Positions 34,206 through 41,708 of a DNA stretch of 64,000 bases are shown piece after piece. The notes below the pieces were generated by a model. The model was not told where the DNA came from and did not search any database. It saw nothing but the letters and a program-made list of their open reading frames with translations. Within the stretch, counting starts at the first letter, position 1; each line of letters begins with the position of its first letter. This stretch comes from Wocania_A sp965224845 (GTDB taxonomy: Bacteria > Bacteroidota > Bacteroidia > Flavobacteriales > Flavobacteriaceae), in assembly GCA_965224845.1 (NCBI GenBank), contig CBDDAJ010000033.1, positions 62,001 through 126,000 of the forward strand, in the 5' to 3' direction. Made by a program: the position numbers and the translations under genes.

Positions 34206-37200
34206 ATGAAGACAATTATACAAAGCCTTATTAAAGGTGCATGCAATATACTTTTTTTTATTGTGTTTGGTAATATTTTGCATGCACAACTACATACCCC
34301 CCCTTCTTGTGGAGAAAACTTTACTTTAGATTGGTCATCAGCCCCCACAGCCTCAAATGAATTCAATTGGCTGGCTCAAGGCACATTATCTAATACGTTC
34401 ACTAATGTTGATAATTCTGGAATAGATTTTACAGTAACTTTTACAGGAGAAACAGGAACTTTTGGCACATGGGGTGGCGCTCAAACTCCAAAAGTTGGAT
34501 TGTCTGCTACACCTTCTTATGAAAATCTAGATTTAATAACAAATGGCTTTTCTTCAACAGGAATAACTTGTACAATAACCTTTAGTAAACCAATTTATGC
34601 TTTATCTTTTGATTTATCACATGTAAACTCTAATGGAACGAATGGAGACATGTATACCATCTCCGCTACTACAACTGATGGAGGTACAATATATCCAACA
34701 TTCACTAGCTCAGCTACACCTTCATATACTGCAAATAATGCTACAGGAGTCGTTGACGCTAATGCTTCCTCAACAAGTGGTACAGACGCCATAGTTGGTG
34801 TTAATTTTTTAGACAATGATTATATAACTAGTGTTACCTTTTTATGGCAAAACTGCTCAACATGCTCACCAAATGTAACACACGGATCTGGACTAGGTAA
34901 CTTTAGTTTTTGCATCCCACAAACTTTAGATTTTGATGGCGTAAACGATTACATCGATAGAGCTGCTTTTTTAGGCGGGAAATCCCAAGCTACAATGATG
35001 ACATGGTTTAAACTTGACAATGGGTTTAATGGAGGTGAAATAATGGGACAACGTAATTTTAGACTCTATTTGGATTCAAATAAAAAATTAAAAGCTTTTA
35101 TAAAAACTAGCGCAGGTTCAAACATCGACTTTCCAGATATTGTTACGCTTTCTGATAACCTTTGGTATCATGTTGCATTAAGCTATGATGGTATTAGCGG
35201 TATTATAAACCTTTATCTAAATGGCAATAATATTTGGGAATACGCTAATGGCTCCCTAATTGGTACAACACTTAATAATACAGCAGCTTGGAATTCTGAC
35301 CATGATTTTGAAATAGGAAGAAATACTGAACTAGATAATAACTACTTTGAAGGTTCTATTTATGAAACTCGTGTTTACAACAAAGCCTTAACATTAAACC
35401 AATTACACAGGCAAATAAACCAGGAAATTGAAAATAATTCTGGAAATATACGAGGCACAGTAATTCCAAAAGATATTGAAGGGCTACAATGGAGTGATTT
35501 AGAGTTGTATTACAAAATGGGTATTATTGAAACGGGATATACCCCAGATGAATCAAACTCAAACGTTGATGGACACTTGAACAACATGAGAACTTATCAA
35601 GAAAGAACTGCGCCACTACCTTATACTACAACATCTTCTTGCTCTGGAGATTGGTCTAATACAAGCAATTGGGTCCATGGTGATGTATGGGATATAGCAG
35701 GCACACACCCAGAATGTGCTATAGTGCATATCCAGGGGAATATAAAAACCAACACTAATCATTCCATGGTAGGATTAATTTTAGACCCTGGCAGTAAATT
35801 AGAAGTAAACGGAGACTCTGGCTTGTTTAATACCTGGTACTTAAAATTAGATGGTAAAATTGATTTACAAGGTGAATCGCAACTTATTCAAAGCTCAGAC
35901 AGTTCTATAGATGTTACAAGTGCTGGAACCTTAGAGCGAGATCAACAAGGCACTAAAGACTTATATACTTATAATTATTGGTCCTCGCCTGTTGGTGTTA
36001 GCAATACAACAAGCAATAATAACAGTTACACCATTCCAGAGGTATTAAATGATGGCTCGGTAACAAACACGCCATTACCAATTACTTTTGTATCTGGTTA
36101 TAATGGTACCCCTGGTACACCCGGAGTAACACCCATTGGTATTGCTAAAACTTGGATCTGGAAGTATGCCAATAAATTAACCGATGACTACGCGTCGTGG
36201 CAACATGTAAAAAATACAGGAACACTATTTGCCGGAGAAGGTTATACCATGAAAGGCGTTGATAATAGTGCCACATCGTTTACCGAAGAACAAAATTATG
36301 TGTTTAATGGAAAACCACATAATGGTGATATTACATTAACATTATCGGCAGGAAACGACTATTTAGTTGGTAATCCTTATGCCTCAGCAATAGATGCCAA
36401 CGAGTTTATTCTGGACAATATTAGTACCGGAGCAGGAAGAGCAACAACGAATATCATTGATGGTACACTTTACTTCTGGGATCATTTTGCTGGCAATACC
36501 CATGTTTTACAAGAGTACCAAGGTGGTTATGCTACCTATACCTTAATGGGAGGTATTAAGGCCGTTTCAACAGATACAAGAATTAACGCCTCTGGGCAGA
36601 TAGGTACAAAAGTACCACAGCAGTACATTCCTGTTAGTCAAGGCTTCTTTGTAACTGCTGATGCTGGCGGTACAGTAACCTTTAAAAACAGTCAGCGTAT
36701 TTTTAAAACTGAAGCTTCAGACCCTTCATTATTCTTAAAAGGAGAAAAAGCAAAAGGAAAATCAAATACGGCCAAAACCAATACAGATCATAGGCAAAAA
36801 ATTAGATTGATGTTAGATTCACCTAAAGGCTACCATCGTCAATTATTAATCGGTAAGGATGCAAATGCAACAAATGGTATAGATAAAGGCTATGATGCGC
36901 CTTTAATTGAAAATAATGCTGAAGATTTGTTTTGGAGATTTAATGATAAAAACTTTGTTATTCAAGCTGTTAATAATTTTGATGACAACCAAATATTTCC
37001 TTTGGGTATTAAAATTAATCAAGAAGGTTTAGCCTCTGTTAAGATTGATGAATTAGAAAATATAGATAGTAGCAAAGCGATTTATTTACACGATAAGGAA
37101 TTGAATCTATATCACGATTTAAAAACCAGTAAATACGATGTACATTTAGCAATTGGTGAATACTTAAACCGTTTTGAGTTAACCTTTTCTAAAGCATCAG

Positions 37201-37469
37201 AATCATTAAGCACCGACGACGTAAATAAAAACCCCATAGAAGTTTATTTTTCTAATGAAGAAATGAATGTGGTAATACACAATCCTAATTCGCAGCACAT
37301 TGAATCTGTAGAAATGATTAACATATTAGGACAATCTTTATTTAAATTTGAGATAAAATCAAACGACGATTATTTAAAATATAACGCTTCACAAATGAGT
37401 ACAGGTGCCTATATTTTAAAAATAGAAACAGCATATGGAAAGCTTTCCAAAAAAGTATTAATAAATTGA
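34206..37469 (+). CDS. secreted LamG-domain protein with T9SS type A sorting domain
   Basis: A 1087-residue exported protein, paralogous to its upstream neighbour in the C-terminal half. It has a signal peptide (about 1-28), an N-terminal beta-sandwich region of unknown type (30-238), one LamG domain beginning T-L-D-F-D-G-V-N-D-Y (about 240-400), then the region shared with the 1739-residue protein (about 470-1000; both contain G-T-L-E-R-D-Q-Q-G, Y-L-V-G-N-P-Y and G-Y-A-T-Y-T-L) and a type A T9SS domain (about 1010-1087). The two differ in what is attached at the N-terminus. A surface adhesin or glycan-binding role is likely; no active site is seen. Confidence 0.85.
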   Translation: MKTIIQSLIKGACNILFFIVFGNILHAQLHTPPSCGENFTLDWSSAPTASNEFNWLAQGTLSNTFTNVDNSGIDFTVTFTGETGTFGTWGGAQTPKVGLSATPSYENLDLITNGFSSTGITCTITFSKPIYALSFDLSHVNSNGTNGDMYTISATTTDGGTIYPTFTSSATPSYTANNATGVVDANASSTSGTDAIVGVNFLDNDYITSVTFLWQNCSTCSPNVTHGSGLGNFSFCIPQTLDFDGVNDYIDRAAFLGGKSQATMMTWFKLDNGFNGGEIMGQRNFRLYLDSNKKLKAFIKTSAGSNIDFPDIVTLSDNLWYHVALSYDGISGIINLYLNGNNIWEYANGSLIGTTLNNTAAWNSDHDFEIGRNTELDNNYFEGSIYETRVYNKALTLNQLHRQINQEIENNSGNIRGTVIPKDIEGLQWSDLELYYKMGIIETGYTPDESNSNVDGHLNNMRTYQERTAPLPYTTTSSCSGDWSNTSNWVHGDVWDIAGTHPECAIVHIQGNIKTNTNHSMVGLILDPGSKLEVNGDSGLFNTWYLKLDGKIDLQGESQLIQSSDSSIDVTSAGTLERDQQGTKDLYTYNYWSSPVGVSNTTSNNNSYTIPEVLNDGSVTNTPLPITFVSGYNGTPGTPGVTPIGIAKTWIWKYANKLTDDYASWQHVKNTGTLFAGEGYTMKGVDNSATSFTEEQNYVFNGKPHNGDITLTLSAGNDYLVGNPYASAIDANEFILDNISTGAGRATTNIIDGTLYFWDHFAGNTHVLQEYQGGYATYTLMGGIKAVSTDTRINASGQIGTKVPQQYIPVSQGFFVTADAGGTVTFKNSQRIFKTEASDPSLFLKGEKAKGKSNTAKTNTDHRQKIRLMLDSPKGYHRQLLIGKDANATNGIDKGYDAPLIENNAEDLFWRFNDKNFVIQAVNNFDDNQIFPLGIKINQEGLASVKIDELENIDSSKAIYLHDKELNLYHDLKTSKYDVHLAIGEYLNRFELTFSKASESLSTDDVNKNPIEVYFSNEEMNVVIHNPNSQHIESVEMINILGQSLFKFEIKSNDDYLKYNASQMSTGAYILKIETAYGKLSKKVLIN

Positions 37470-37536
37470 GTTAGTCGATAAGTATAGTCTTGTATAAAAA
37501 ACCGTATTAACCCATTACAAGCTAATACTTTATTAA

Positions 37537-37566
37537 AGAGTCCTAACTAGTTAGGACTCTTTTTTA
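37537..37566. terminator. bidirectional terminator between the LamG gene and hisS
   Basis: GAGTCCTAACT pairs with AGTTAGGACTC as a perfect 22-bp palindrome (37538-37559) followed rightward by six T. Leftward, the same hairpin overlaps the end of hisS. The outer stem GAGTCCT/AGGACTC is the same as in the terminator of the upstream LamG gene. Confidence 0.8.
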
Positions 37567-38934
37567 TTTTACATGATCAATTAGTTCTTGAAGTGATAAT
37601 TTAAATTGCTCACCAGAATTCATAGCTTTTAATGTATAAGTATCAGATTTTATTTCCTTATCACCTACCAAAACCACAAACGGAATGGCACGCTTGTTGG
37701 CATGGTTCATTTGCTTTTTCATTTTAGAAGCATCAGGATATAATTCGGCATTAATACCCTGTAAACGCATTTGTTTAATAGCTTTTAAACTAAATAAAGC
37801 TTCTTCATCTCCAAAATTGATAAATAAAACTTCGACATTTTTGGATACCGTTTCCGGAAACAAACCAAGGGCTTCTAAAACCAAATAAATTCTATCTAAT
37901 CCAAAACTAATACCAACACCACTAACATCTTTCATTCCGAAAATACCGGTTAAATCGTCATATCGGCCACCTCCACCAATAGAACCCATTTTTACAGATT
38001 CTGGGGCAGCTACTTCAAAAATGGCTCCAGTATAATAGTTTAATCCGCGAGCCAAAGTAACATCCAGTTGTAAAACGGCTGTTTGTAACCCAAGTGCTTG
38101 TATCGCTTTATTTATAAAAGTTAATTCTTCAATACCCTTTTTTCCTGATTCAGAAGTATTAAGAATACCTTTTAAGCTTTCAATTTGAGATTCAAAAGAA
38201 CCTGAAAGTGCAAACAATGGTTGTAGTTTAGAAATACCAGCTTCAGAAATGCCTTTACTCAGCATTTCTTCTTTTACCTTCTCTTCACCTATTTTATCAA
38301 GCTTATCAAGAGCAACCGTAAAATCAATTAGTTTATCAGTTGCCCCAATAACTTCGGCAATTCCGGAAAGTATTTTTCTATTATTAATTTTAATAGTAAC
38401 GCCCTCTAATTTTAAAGCTGAAAAAACCGCATCATACAATTGGATAAATTCAACCTCTTGCCAAAGGCTTTTACTTCCAACAACATCGGCATCACATTGA
38501 AAAAATTCTCTAAAACGCCCTTTTTGAGGCCTATCGGCACGCCAAACAGGTTGGATTTGATAGCGTTTAAACGGCAGCTCAATCTCATTACGATGTTGTA
38601 CCACGTAACGTGCAAAAGGTACAGTAAGATCGTAGCGAAGTGCCTTTTCTGATATTGATGATGTTAGTTTGTTCGAATTCTTTTCTAAATAAGCTTGCTC
38701 ATTAGCCTTTGCTAAATAATCTCCAGAATTTAAAATCTTAAAAATCAACCGGTCCCCTTCTTCTCCATATTTTCCCATTAAAGTATTTGAGTTTTCAAAG
38801 CTTGGAGTTTCTATTGGTTGAAATCCAAAAGTTTCAAAAGCGTTGCGAATCGTATTAAAAATATAATTTCGCTTCGCGACTTGTTCTGGGTTAAAATCTC
38901 TGGTGCCTTTTGGAATGCTTGGTTTTTGAGCCAT
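37564..38934 (-). CDS. hisS: histidyl-tRNA synthetase
   Basis: A 456-residue class II aminoacyl-tRNA synthetase that charges tRNA-His. Visible signatures are K-G-T-R-D-F at the N-terminus, motif 2 around R-Y-D-L-T-V-P-F-A-R and F-R-E-F-F-Q-C-D-A-D, the histidine-specific A-R-G-L-N-Y-Y-T-G and motif 3 G-G-G-R-Y-D-D-L. The C-terminal anticodon-binding domain runs from about residue 355. A tiny hairpin (CCCGT-AAA-ACGGG) lies directly before the start codon. The gene is transcribed leftward, opposite to the T9SS genes, and terminates against them. Confidence 0.96.
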   Translation of the reverse strand: MAQKPSIPKGTRDFNPEQVAKRNYIFNTIRNAFETFGFQPIETPSFENSNTLMGKYGEEGDRLIFKILNSGDYLAKANEQAYLEKNSNKLTSSISEKALRYDLTVPFARYVVQHRNEIELPFKRYQIQPVWRADRPQKGRFREFFQCDADVVGSKSLWQEVEFIQLYDAVFSALKLEGVTIKINNRKILSGIAEVIGATDKLIDFTVALDKLDKIGEEKVKEEMLSKGISEAGISKLQPLFALSGSFESQIESLKGILNTSESGKKGIEELTFINKAIQALGLQTAVLQLDVTLARGLNYYTGAIFEVAAPESVKMGSIGGGGRYDDLTGIFGMKDVSGVGISFGLDRIYLVLEALGLFPETVSKNVEVLFINFGDEEALFSLKAIKQMRLQGINAELYPDASKMKKQMNHANKRAIPFVVLVGDKEIKSDTYTLKAMNSGEQFKLSLQELIDHVK

Positions 38935-38940
38935 AATATG

Positions 38941-38953
38941 CCCGTAAAACGGG
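38941..38953 (-). other. small hairpin directly before the hisS start
   Basis: CCCGT-AAA-ACGGG lies 6 bp upstream of the hisS start codon (38934), in the place where ribosomes would load. It could dampen initiation. The stem is only 5 bp. Confidence 0.3.
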
Positions 38954-39131
38954 TATTTCTTTAATAATTACTTCTTTTAATATAATCCTGCCTTCTCGGG
39001 AATAAGAAAACAACAATTTAAAACATTACTTAAACAAAAATAAATAATGAAAACGTCATTACGAGCTTTTTTATAAAAAATTAGCCTGCGATGAGTTTTG
39101 GTTTACAAAACCCAAAATCCGGAAGGGTTTA

Positions 39132-39599
39132 TCAATTTATCAACTTATCAAAATACTTATACAAATCGCCTTTTGTAATTACGGCACCCTGTTCAATCAT
39201 TTTAAATTTATCCAGGTTTTTATCATCGGTATAATCTTTATCGGCTTGCAAAAACTCAACATTTTCATCCATTAGATTTTCTCGTAACCAATTGTACCCT
39301 GATTCTGTTGTTATATCAACATCATTTTTTAAATTAATTACAATGGCATGCATTTTATCTTCACCTAAATTAAATAAATACATATGCTGCGACGAGATAT
39401 GCTCTAAATATTTAGCTTTGTTTAAAGCACCTTCCCAAATTAAATCACTAAAAACATCTAACTCGGTTTCTGCAAGTTCGGGTTTGTTAGTTTTTAAATT
39501 TTCCCATTCATCGGCAGTAACCGATTGTGTTGCCAAAAAATTTATAAACTCCTGGTGTAGTTCCTCAAATTGTTCTTTTGTAAGTCTGGAGTACTTCAT
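39132..39599 (-). CDS. DUF6495-like conserved protein
   Basis: A 155-residue acidic, soluble protein with a mainly helical N-terminal half (K-Y-S-R-L-T-K-E-Q-F-E-E-L-H-Q-E-F) and a central block L-I-W-E-G-A-L-N-K-A-K-Y-L-E-H that I recall from a family of Bacteroidetes proteins of unknown function (DUF6495). There is no signal peptide, membrane segment or catalytic motif. It lies between hisS and the rplI terminator, on the same strand as both, and is probably its own unit. The function is unknown. Confidence 0.7.
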   Translation of the reverse strand: MKYSRLTKEQFEELHQEFINFLATQSVTADEWENLKTNKPELAETELDVFSDLIWEGALNKAKYLEHISSQHMYLFNLGEDKMHAIVINLKNDVDITTESGYNWLRENLMDENVEFLQADKDYTDDKNLDKFKMIEQGAVITKGDLYKYFDKLIN

Positions 39600-39627
39600 T
39601 CTATTTAATTATAAAATTAATTTTCAA

Positions 39628-39661
39628 TAAAAAAACCGTTTAGAAAGCATCTAAACGGTTT
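39628..39661 (-). terminator. terminator of the rpsF-rpsR-rplI operon
   Basis: AAACCGTTTAGA and TCTAAACGGTTT form a perfect 12-bp stem around AAGCA; leftward the stem is followed by a T-run (A-run 39628-39635 on the plus strand). It starts 22 bp beyond the rplI stop codon. Confidence 0.88.
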
Positions 39662-39683
39662 AGTGAATATTTATAATTTGAAA

Positions 39684-40130
39684 TTATTTTGCTTGTGCAA
39701 TAACTTCAAAATCTAAATCAACTGATACTTCTCTGTGTAAACGTACTACTGCAGTATATTTACCTAATCTTTTTACTGTAGTTACAGTAATGAATTTTTT
39801 ATCAATTGATTGTCCTTCTTTTTCTAAAGCAGCAGCAACATCGATGTTATTTACAGATCCAAATAACTTATCGCCTGTACCTACCTTTGCCGGTATTTTA
39901 ATTTCTAATGCCTTTATTGCTTCTGCAACTTTATTAGCATCATCAACTATTTTCTTTTCTTTAAAAGCTCTTTGCTTTAAATTTTCTGCTAACACTTTTT
40001 TAGCTGATACTGTAGCTAAAACAGCTTGCTTTTGAGGAATTAAAAAATTTCTACCATAACCGTTCTTAACTGTTACAATATCGTCTTTAAATCCTAAATT
40101 CTCAACGTCTTGTTTTAATATAAGTTCCAT
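39684..40130 (-). CDS. rplI: 50S ribosomal protein L9
   Basis: A 148-residue ribosomal protein that binds domain V of 23S rRNA and extends away from the stalk base. The N-terminal signature G-x-x-D-x-V-x-V-K-x-G-Y-G-R-N-F-L-I-P is intact. A long connecting helix (about residues 40-75) leads to the C-terminal domain with K-L-F-G-S-V. It is the last gene of the rpsF-rpsR-rplI operon, 13 bp after rpsR, and is followed by a strong hairpin terminator. Confidence 0.97.
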   Translation of the reverse strand: MELILKQDVENLGFKDDIVTVKNGYGRNFLIPQKQAVLATVSAKKVLAENLKQRAFKEKKIVDDANKVAEAIKALEIKIPAKVGTGDKLFGSVNNIDVAAALEKEGQSIDKKFITVTTVKRLGKYTAVVRLHREVSVDLDFEVIAQAK

Positions 40131-40143
40131 TGTTATTGGTATT

Positions 40144-40440
40144 TTATTTTAATAAATCTGCTACGTAAGGCATCAATGCTAAATGACGTGCTCTTTTTAC
40201 AGCAACAGACACTTTTCTTTGATACTTTAATGAAGTTCCTGTTAAACGACGTGGTAAAATCTTACCTTGTTCGTTTACAAATTTTAATAAGAAATCCGGG
40301 TCTTTATAATCGATATATTTAATTCCAGACTTTTTGAAACGACAATATTTTTTTTGCTTATTAGTTTCAATGTTCAAAGGCGTTAAATATCTAATTTCTC
40401 CGTCCTTTTTTCCTTTAGATTGTTGTTCTATTGATGACAT
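40144..40440 (-). CDS. rpsR: 30S ribosomal protein S18
   Basis: A 98-residue small-subunit protein that binds 16S rRNA together with S6. The typical K-K-Y-C-R-F-K-K and I-D-Y-K-D segments, then I-L-P-R-R-L-T-G-T and the basic R-A-R-H-L-A-L-M-P-Y end, are present. The frame is open 45 bp further upstream into rpsF, but the ATG at 40440 gives the normal S18 length and a 2-bp gap to rpsF. Co-translation with rpsF fits the S6:S18 heterodimer. Confidence 0.96.
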   Translation of the reverse strand: MSSIEQQSKGKKDGEIRYLTPLNIETNKQKKYCRFKKSGIKYIDYKDPDFLLKFVNEQGKILPRRLTGTSLKYQRKVSVAVKRARHLALMPYVADLLK

Positions 40441-40442
40441 AA

Positions 40443-40781
40443 TTAAGCGTTTTGTTTTAGTTTCTCTCTTCTTCTTTCTGCCCAAGCAATTGCATGCTTA
40501 TCTAACTTAACCGTTAAATAACGCATAAAACGCTCGTCACGTCTAAACTCTACCTCTAAAGCATCAATGACTTCGCCAGATACAGCGTACTCAAATAAGT
40601 GATAAAATCCACTTTTTTTGTTTTGTATAGGGTAAGCCAATTTTTTTAGCCCCCAATCTTCTTTTGCTATCATCTTAGCGCCGTTAGAAACGAGAAAATC
40701 TTCGTATTTCTTTACTGTTTCCTTTATCTGATCTTCAGATAAAACGGGATTTAAGATGAAAACAGTTTCATAATGATTCAT
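40443..40781 (-). CDS. rpsF: 30S ribosomal protein S6
   Basis: A 112-residue protein that forms a dimer with S18 on the 30S platform. The opening M-N-H-Y-E-T-V-F-I-L-N-P, the W-G-L-K-K-L-A-Y-P-I block and the R-x-D-E-R-F-M-R-Y-L-T strand are diagnostic. It is the first gene of the operon rpsF-rpsR-rplI. The promoter immediately upstream leaves a leader of only about 25 nt, so the leader-encoded S6:S18 autoregulatory RNA known in some phyla has little room here. Confidence 0.96.
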   Translation of the reverse strand: MNHYETVFILNPVLSEDQIKETVKKYEDFLVSNGAKMIAKEDWGLKKLAYPIQNKKSGFYHLFEYAVSGEVIDALEVEFRRDERFMRYLTVKLDKHAIAWAERRREKLKQNA

Positions 40782-40812
40782 AAAAATCGTTTTTATTGTT
40801 AAAAATTGGCTG

Positions 40813-40843
40813 CAAAAATAAATAAATTCCTTATATTACACAA
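40813..40843 (-). promoter_or_regulatory. promoter of the rpsF-rpsR-rplI operon
   Basis: Read leftward, TTG (40843-40841), a 20-nt spacer and TATTTTTG (40820-40813) match the flavobacterial TTG / TAnnTTTG promoter at optimal spacing. The predicted start near 40806 gives a leader of about 25 nt. Confidence 0.7.
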
Positions 40844-40928
40844 CTATATTCTTCCTATTTTTTAACAAAAAAGCAGCGCTTTAAAAAATGTTAAAATTAT
40901 GTTAAAATAAGCGTTTTAACGATGTTTT

Positions 40929-40959
40929 TTGGTTTTTAACCGAATTTTTTGTACTATTG
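40929..40959 (+). promoter_or_regulatory. promoter of the LytTR response regulator gene
   Basis: TTG at 40929-40931, a 20-nt spacer and TACTATTG at 40952-40959 fit the flavobacterial promoter with one mismatch in the -7 box. The leader would be about 26 nt. Confidence 0.55.
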
Positions 40960-40991
40960 TCGATATCTTAACCGAAATAATATAAAATGTT

Positions 40992-41687
40992 ATGACTTTA
41001 AACTGTGTAGTAGTAGACGATTCAGCAATACAACGTCTCTCTATAGTTAAGTTAGTCGAGAATCACCCCTCTCTTAACTTAATTGCAGAGTACAGTAGTG
41101 CTTTAGAAACTAAAAATGGTTTAAATACGCATCAAGTAGATTTAATTTTCCTAGACATTGAAATGCCAGTGTTAAATGGATTTGAACTTTTAGACGTATT
41201 AAACAACAAACCCCAAATTATTTTTGTAACCGGTAAAACCGAGTATGCTTTTAAAGCTTTTAATTACGATGCTACCGATTACTTACACAAACCAATCACA
41301 AGAGAACGCTTTAACACCTCTGTAGATAAAGCTCTGGAGCAACATAAATTGACTTTAGATTTTAACGAAGAAGATGGTGAACACATCTTTGTAAAAAGTA
41401 ACCTTAAAAAACGTAAAGTTTATATTAAGGACATTAAATGGATTGAAGCTCTTGGTGATTACGTTAAACTAGTTACAGAAGAAACTAGCTTAGTAGTATT
41501 ATCTACTATGAAATCTTTTGAAAAAGAATTACCGGAAAATAAATTTTTAAGAATTCACAAATCTTATATTGTTAATCTTGACAAAATAGATAGATTTAAC
41601 AGTAAAAATGTTGAAGTTGGTGCTTACGAGATTCCTTTAAGTAGAAATAAAAAGACACAACTTGTTGACGCTCTAAATAATATTTAG
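40992..41687 (+). CDS. LytTR-family response regulator
   Basis: A 231-residue two-domain regulator. The receiver domain (about 1-120) has the acidic pair D9-D10, the phospho-acceptor Asp in F-L-D-I-E-M-P, the switch Thr in V-T-G-K and the conserved lysine in H-K-P. The C-terminal LytTR DNA-binding domain (about 135-228) has I-K-W-I-E-A-L-G-D-Y-V, R-I-H-K-S-Y-I-V-N and I-P-L-S-R. No LytS-type histidine kinase lies beside it, so its partner is elsewhere. It has its own promoter, divergent from rpsF, and converges on priA with 21 bp between stops. Confidence 0.93.
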   Translation: MTLNCVVVDDSAIQRLSIVKLVENHPSLNLIAEYSSALETKNGLNTHQVDLIFLDIEMPVLNGFELLDVLNNKPQIIFVTGKTEYAFKAFNYDATDYLHKPITRERFNTSVDKALEQHKLTLDFNEEDGEHIFVKSNLKKRKVYIKDIKWIEALGDYVKLVTEETSLVVLSTMKSFEKELPENKFLRIHKSYIVNLDKIDRFNSKNVEVGAYEIPLSRNKKTQLVDALNNI

Positions 41688-41708
41688 AAGCTCAAATAAC
41701 CATAGAAA

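Noticed and set aside
22164..37469. A full polysaccharide utilisation locus
   Set aside because: No SusC/SusD pair, hybrid two-component regulator or further glycosidase lies among the sulfatases and LamG proteins, so the definition is not met within the window.
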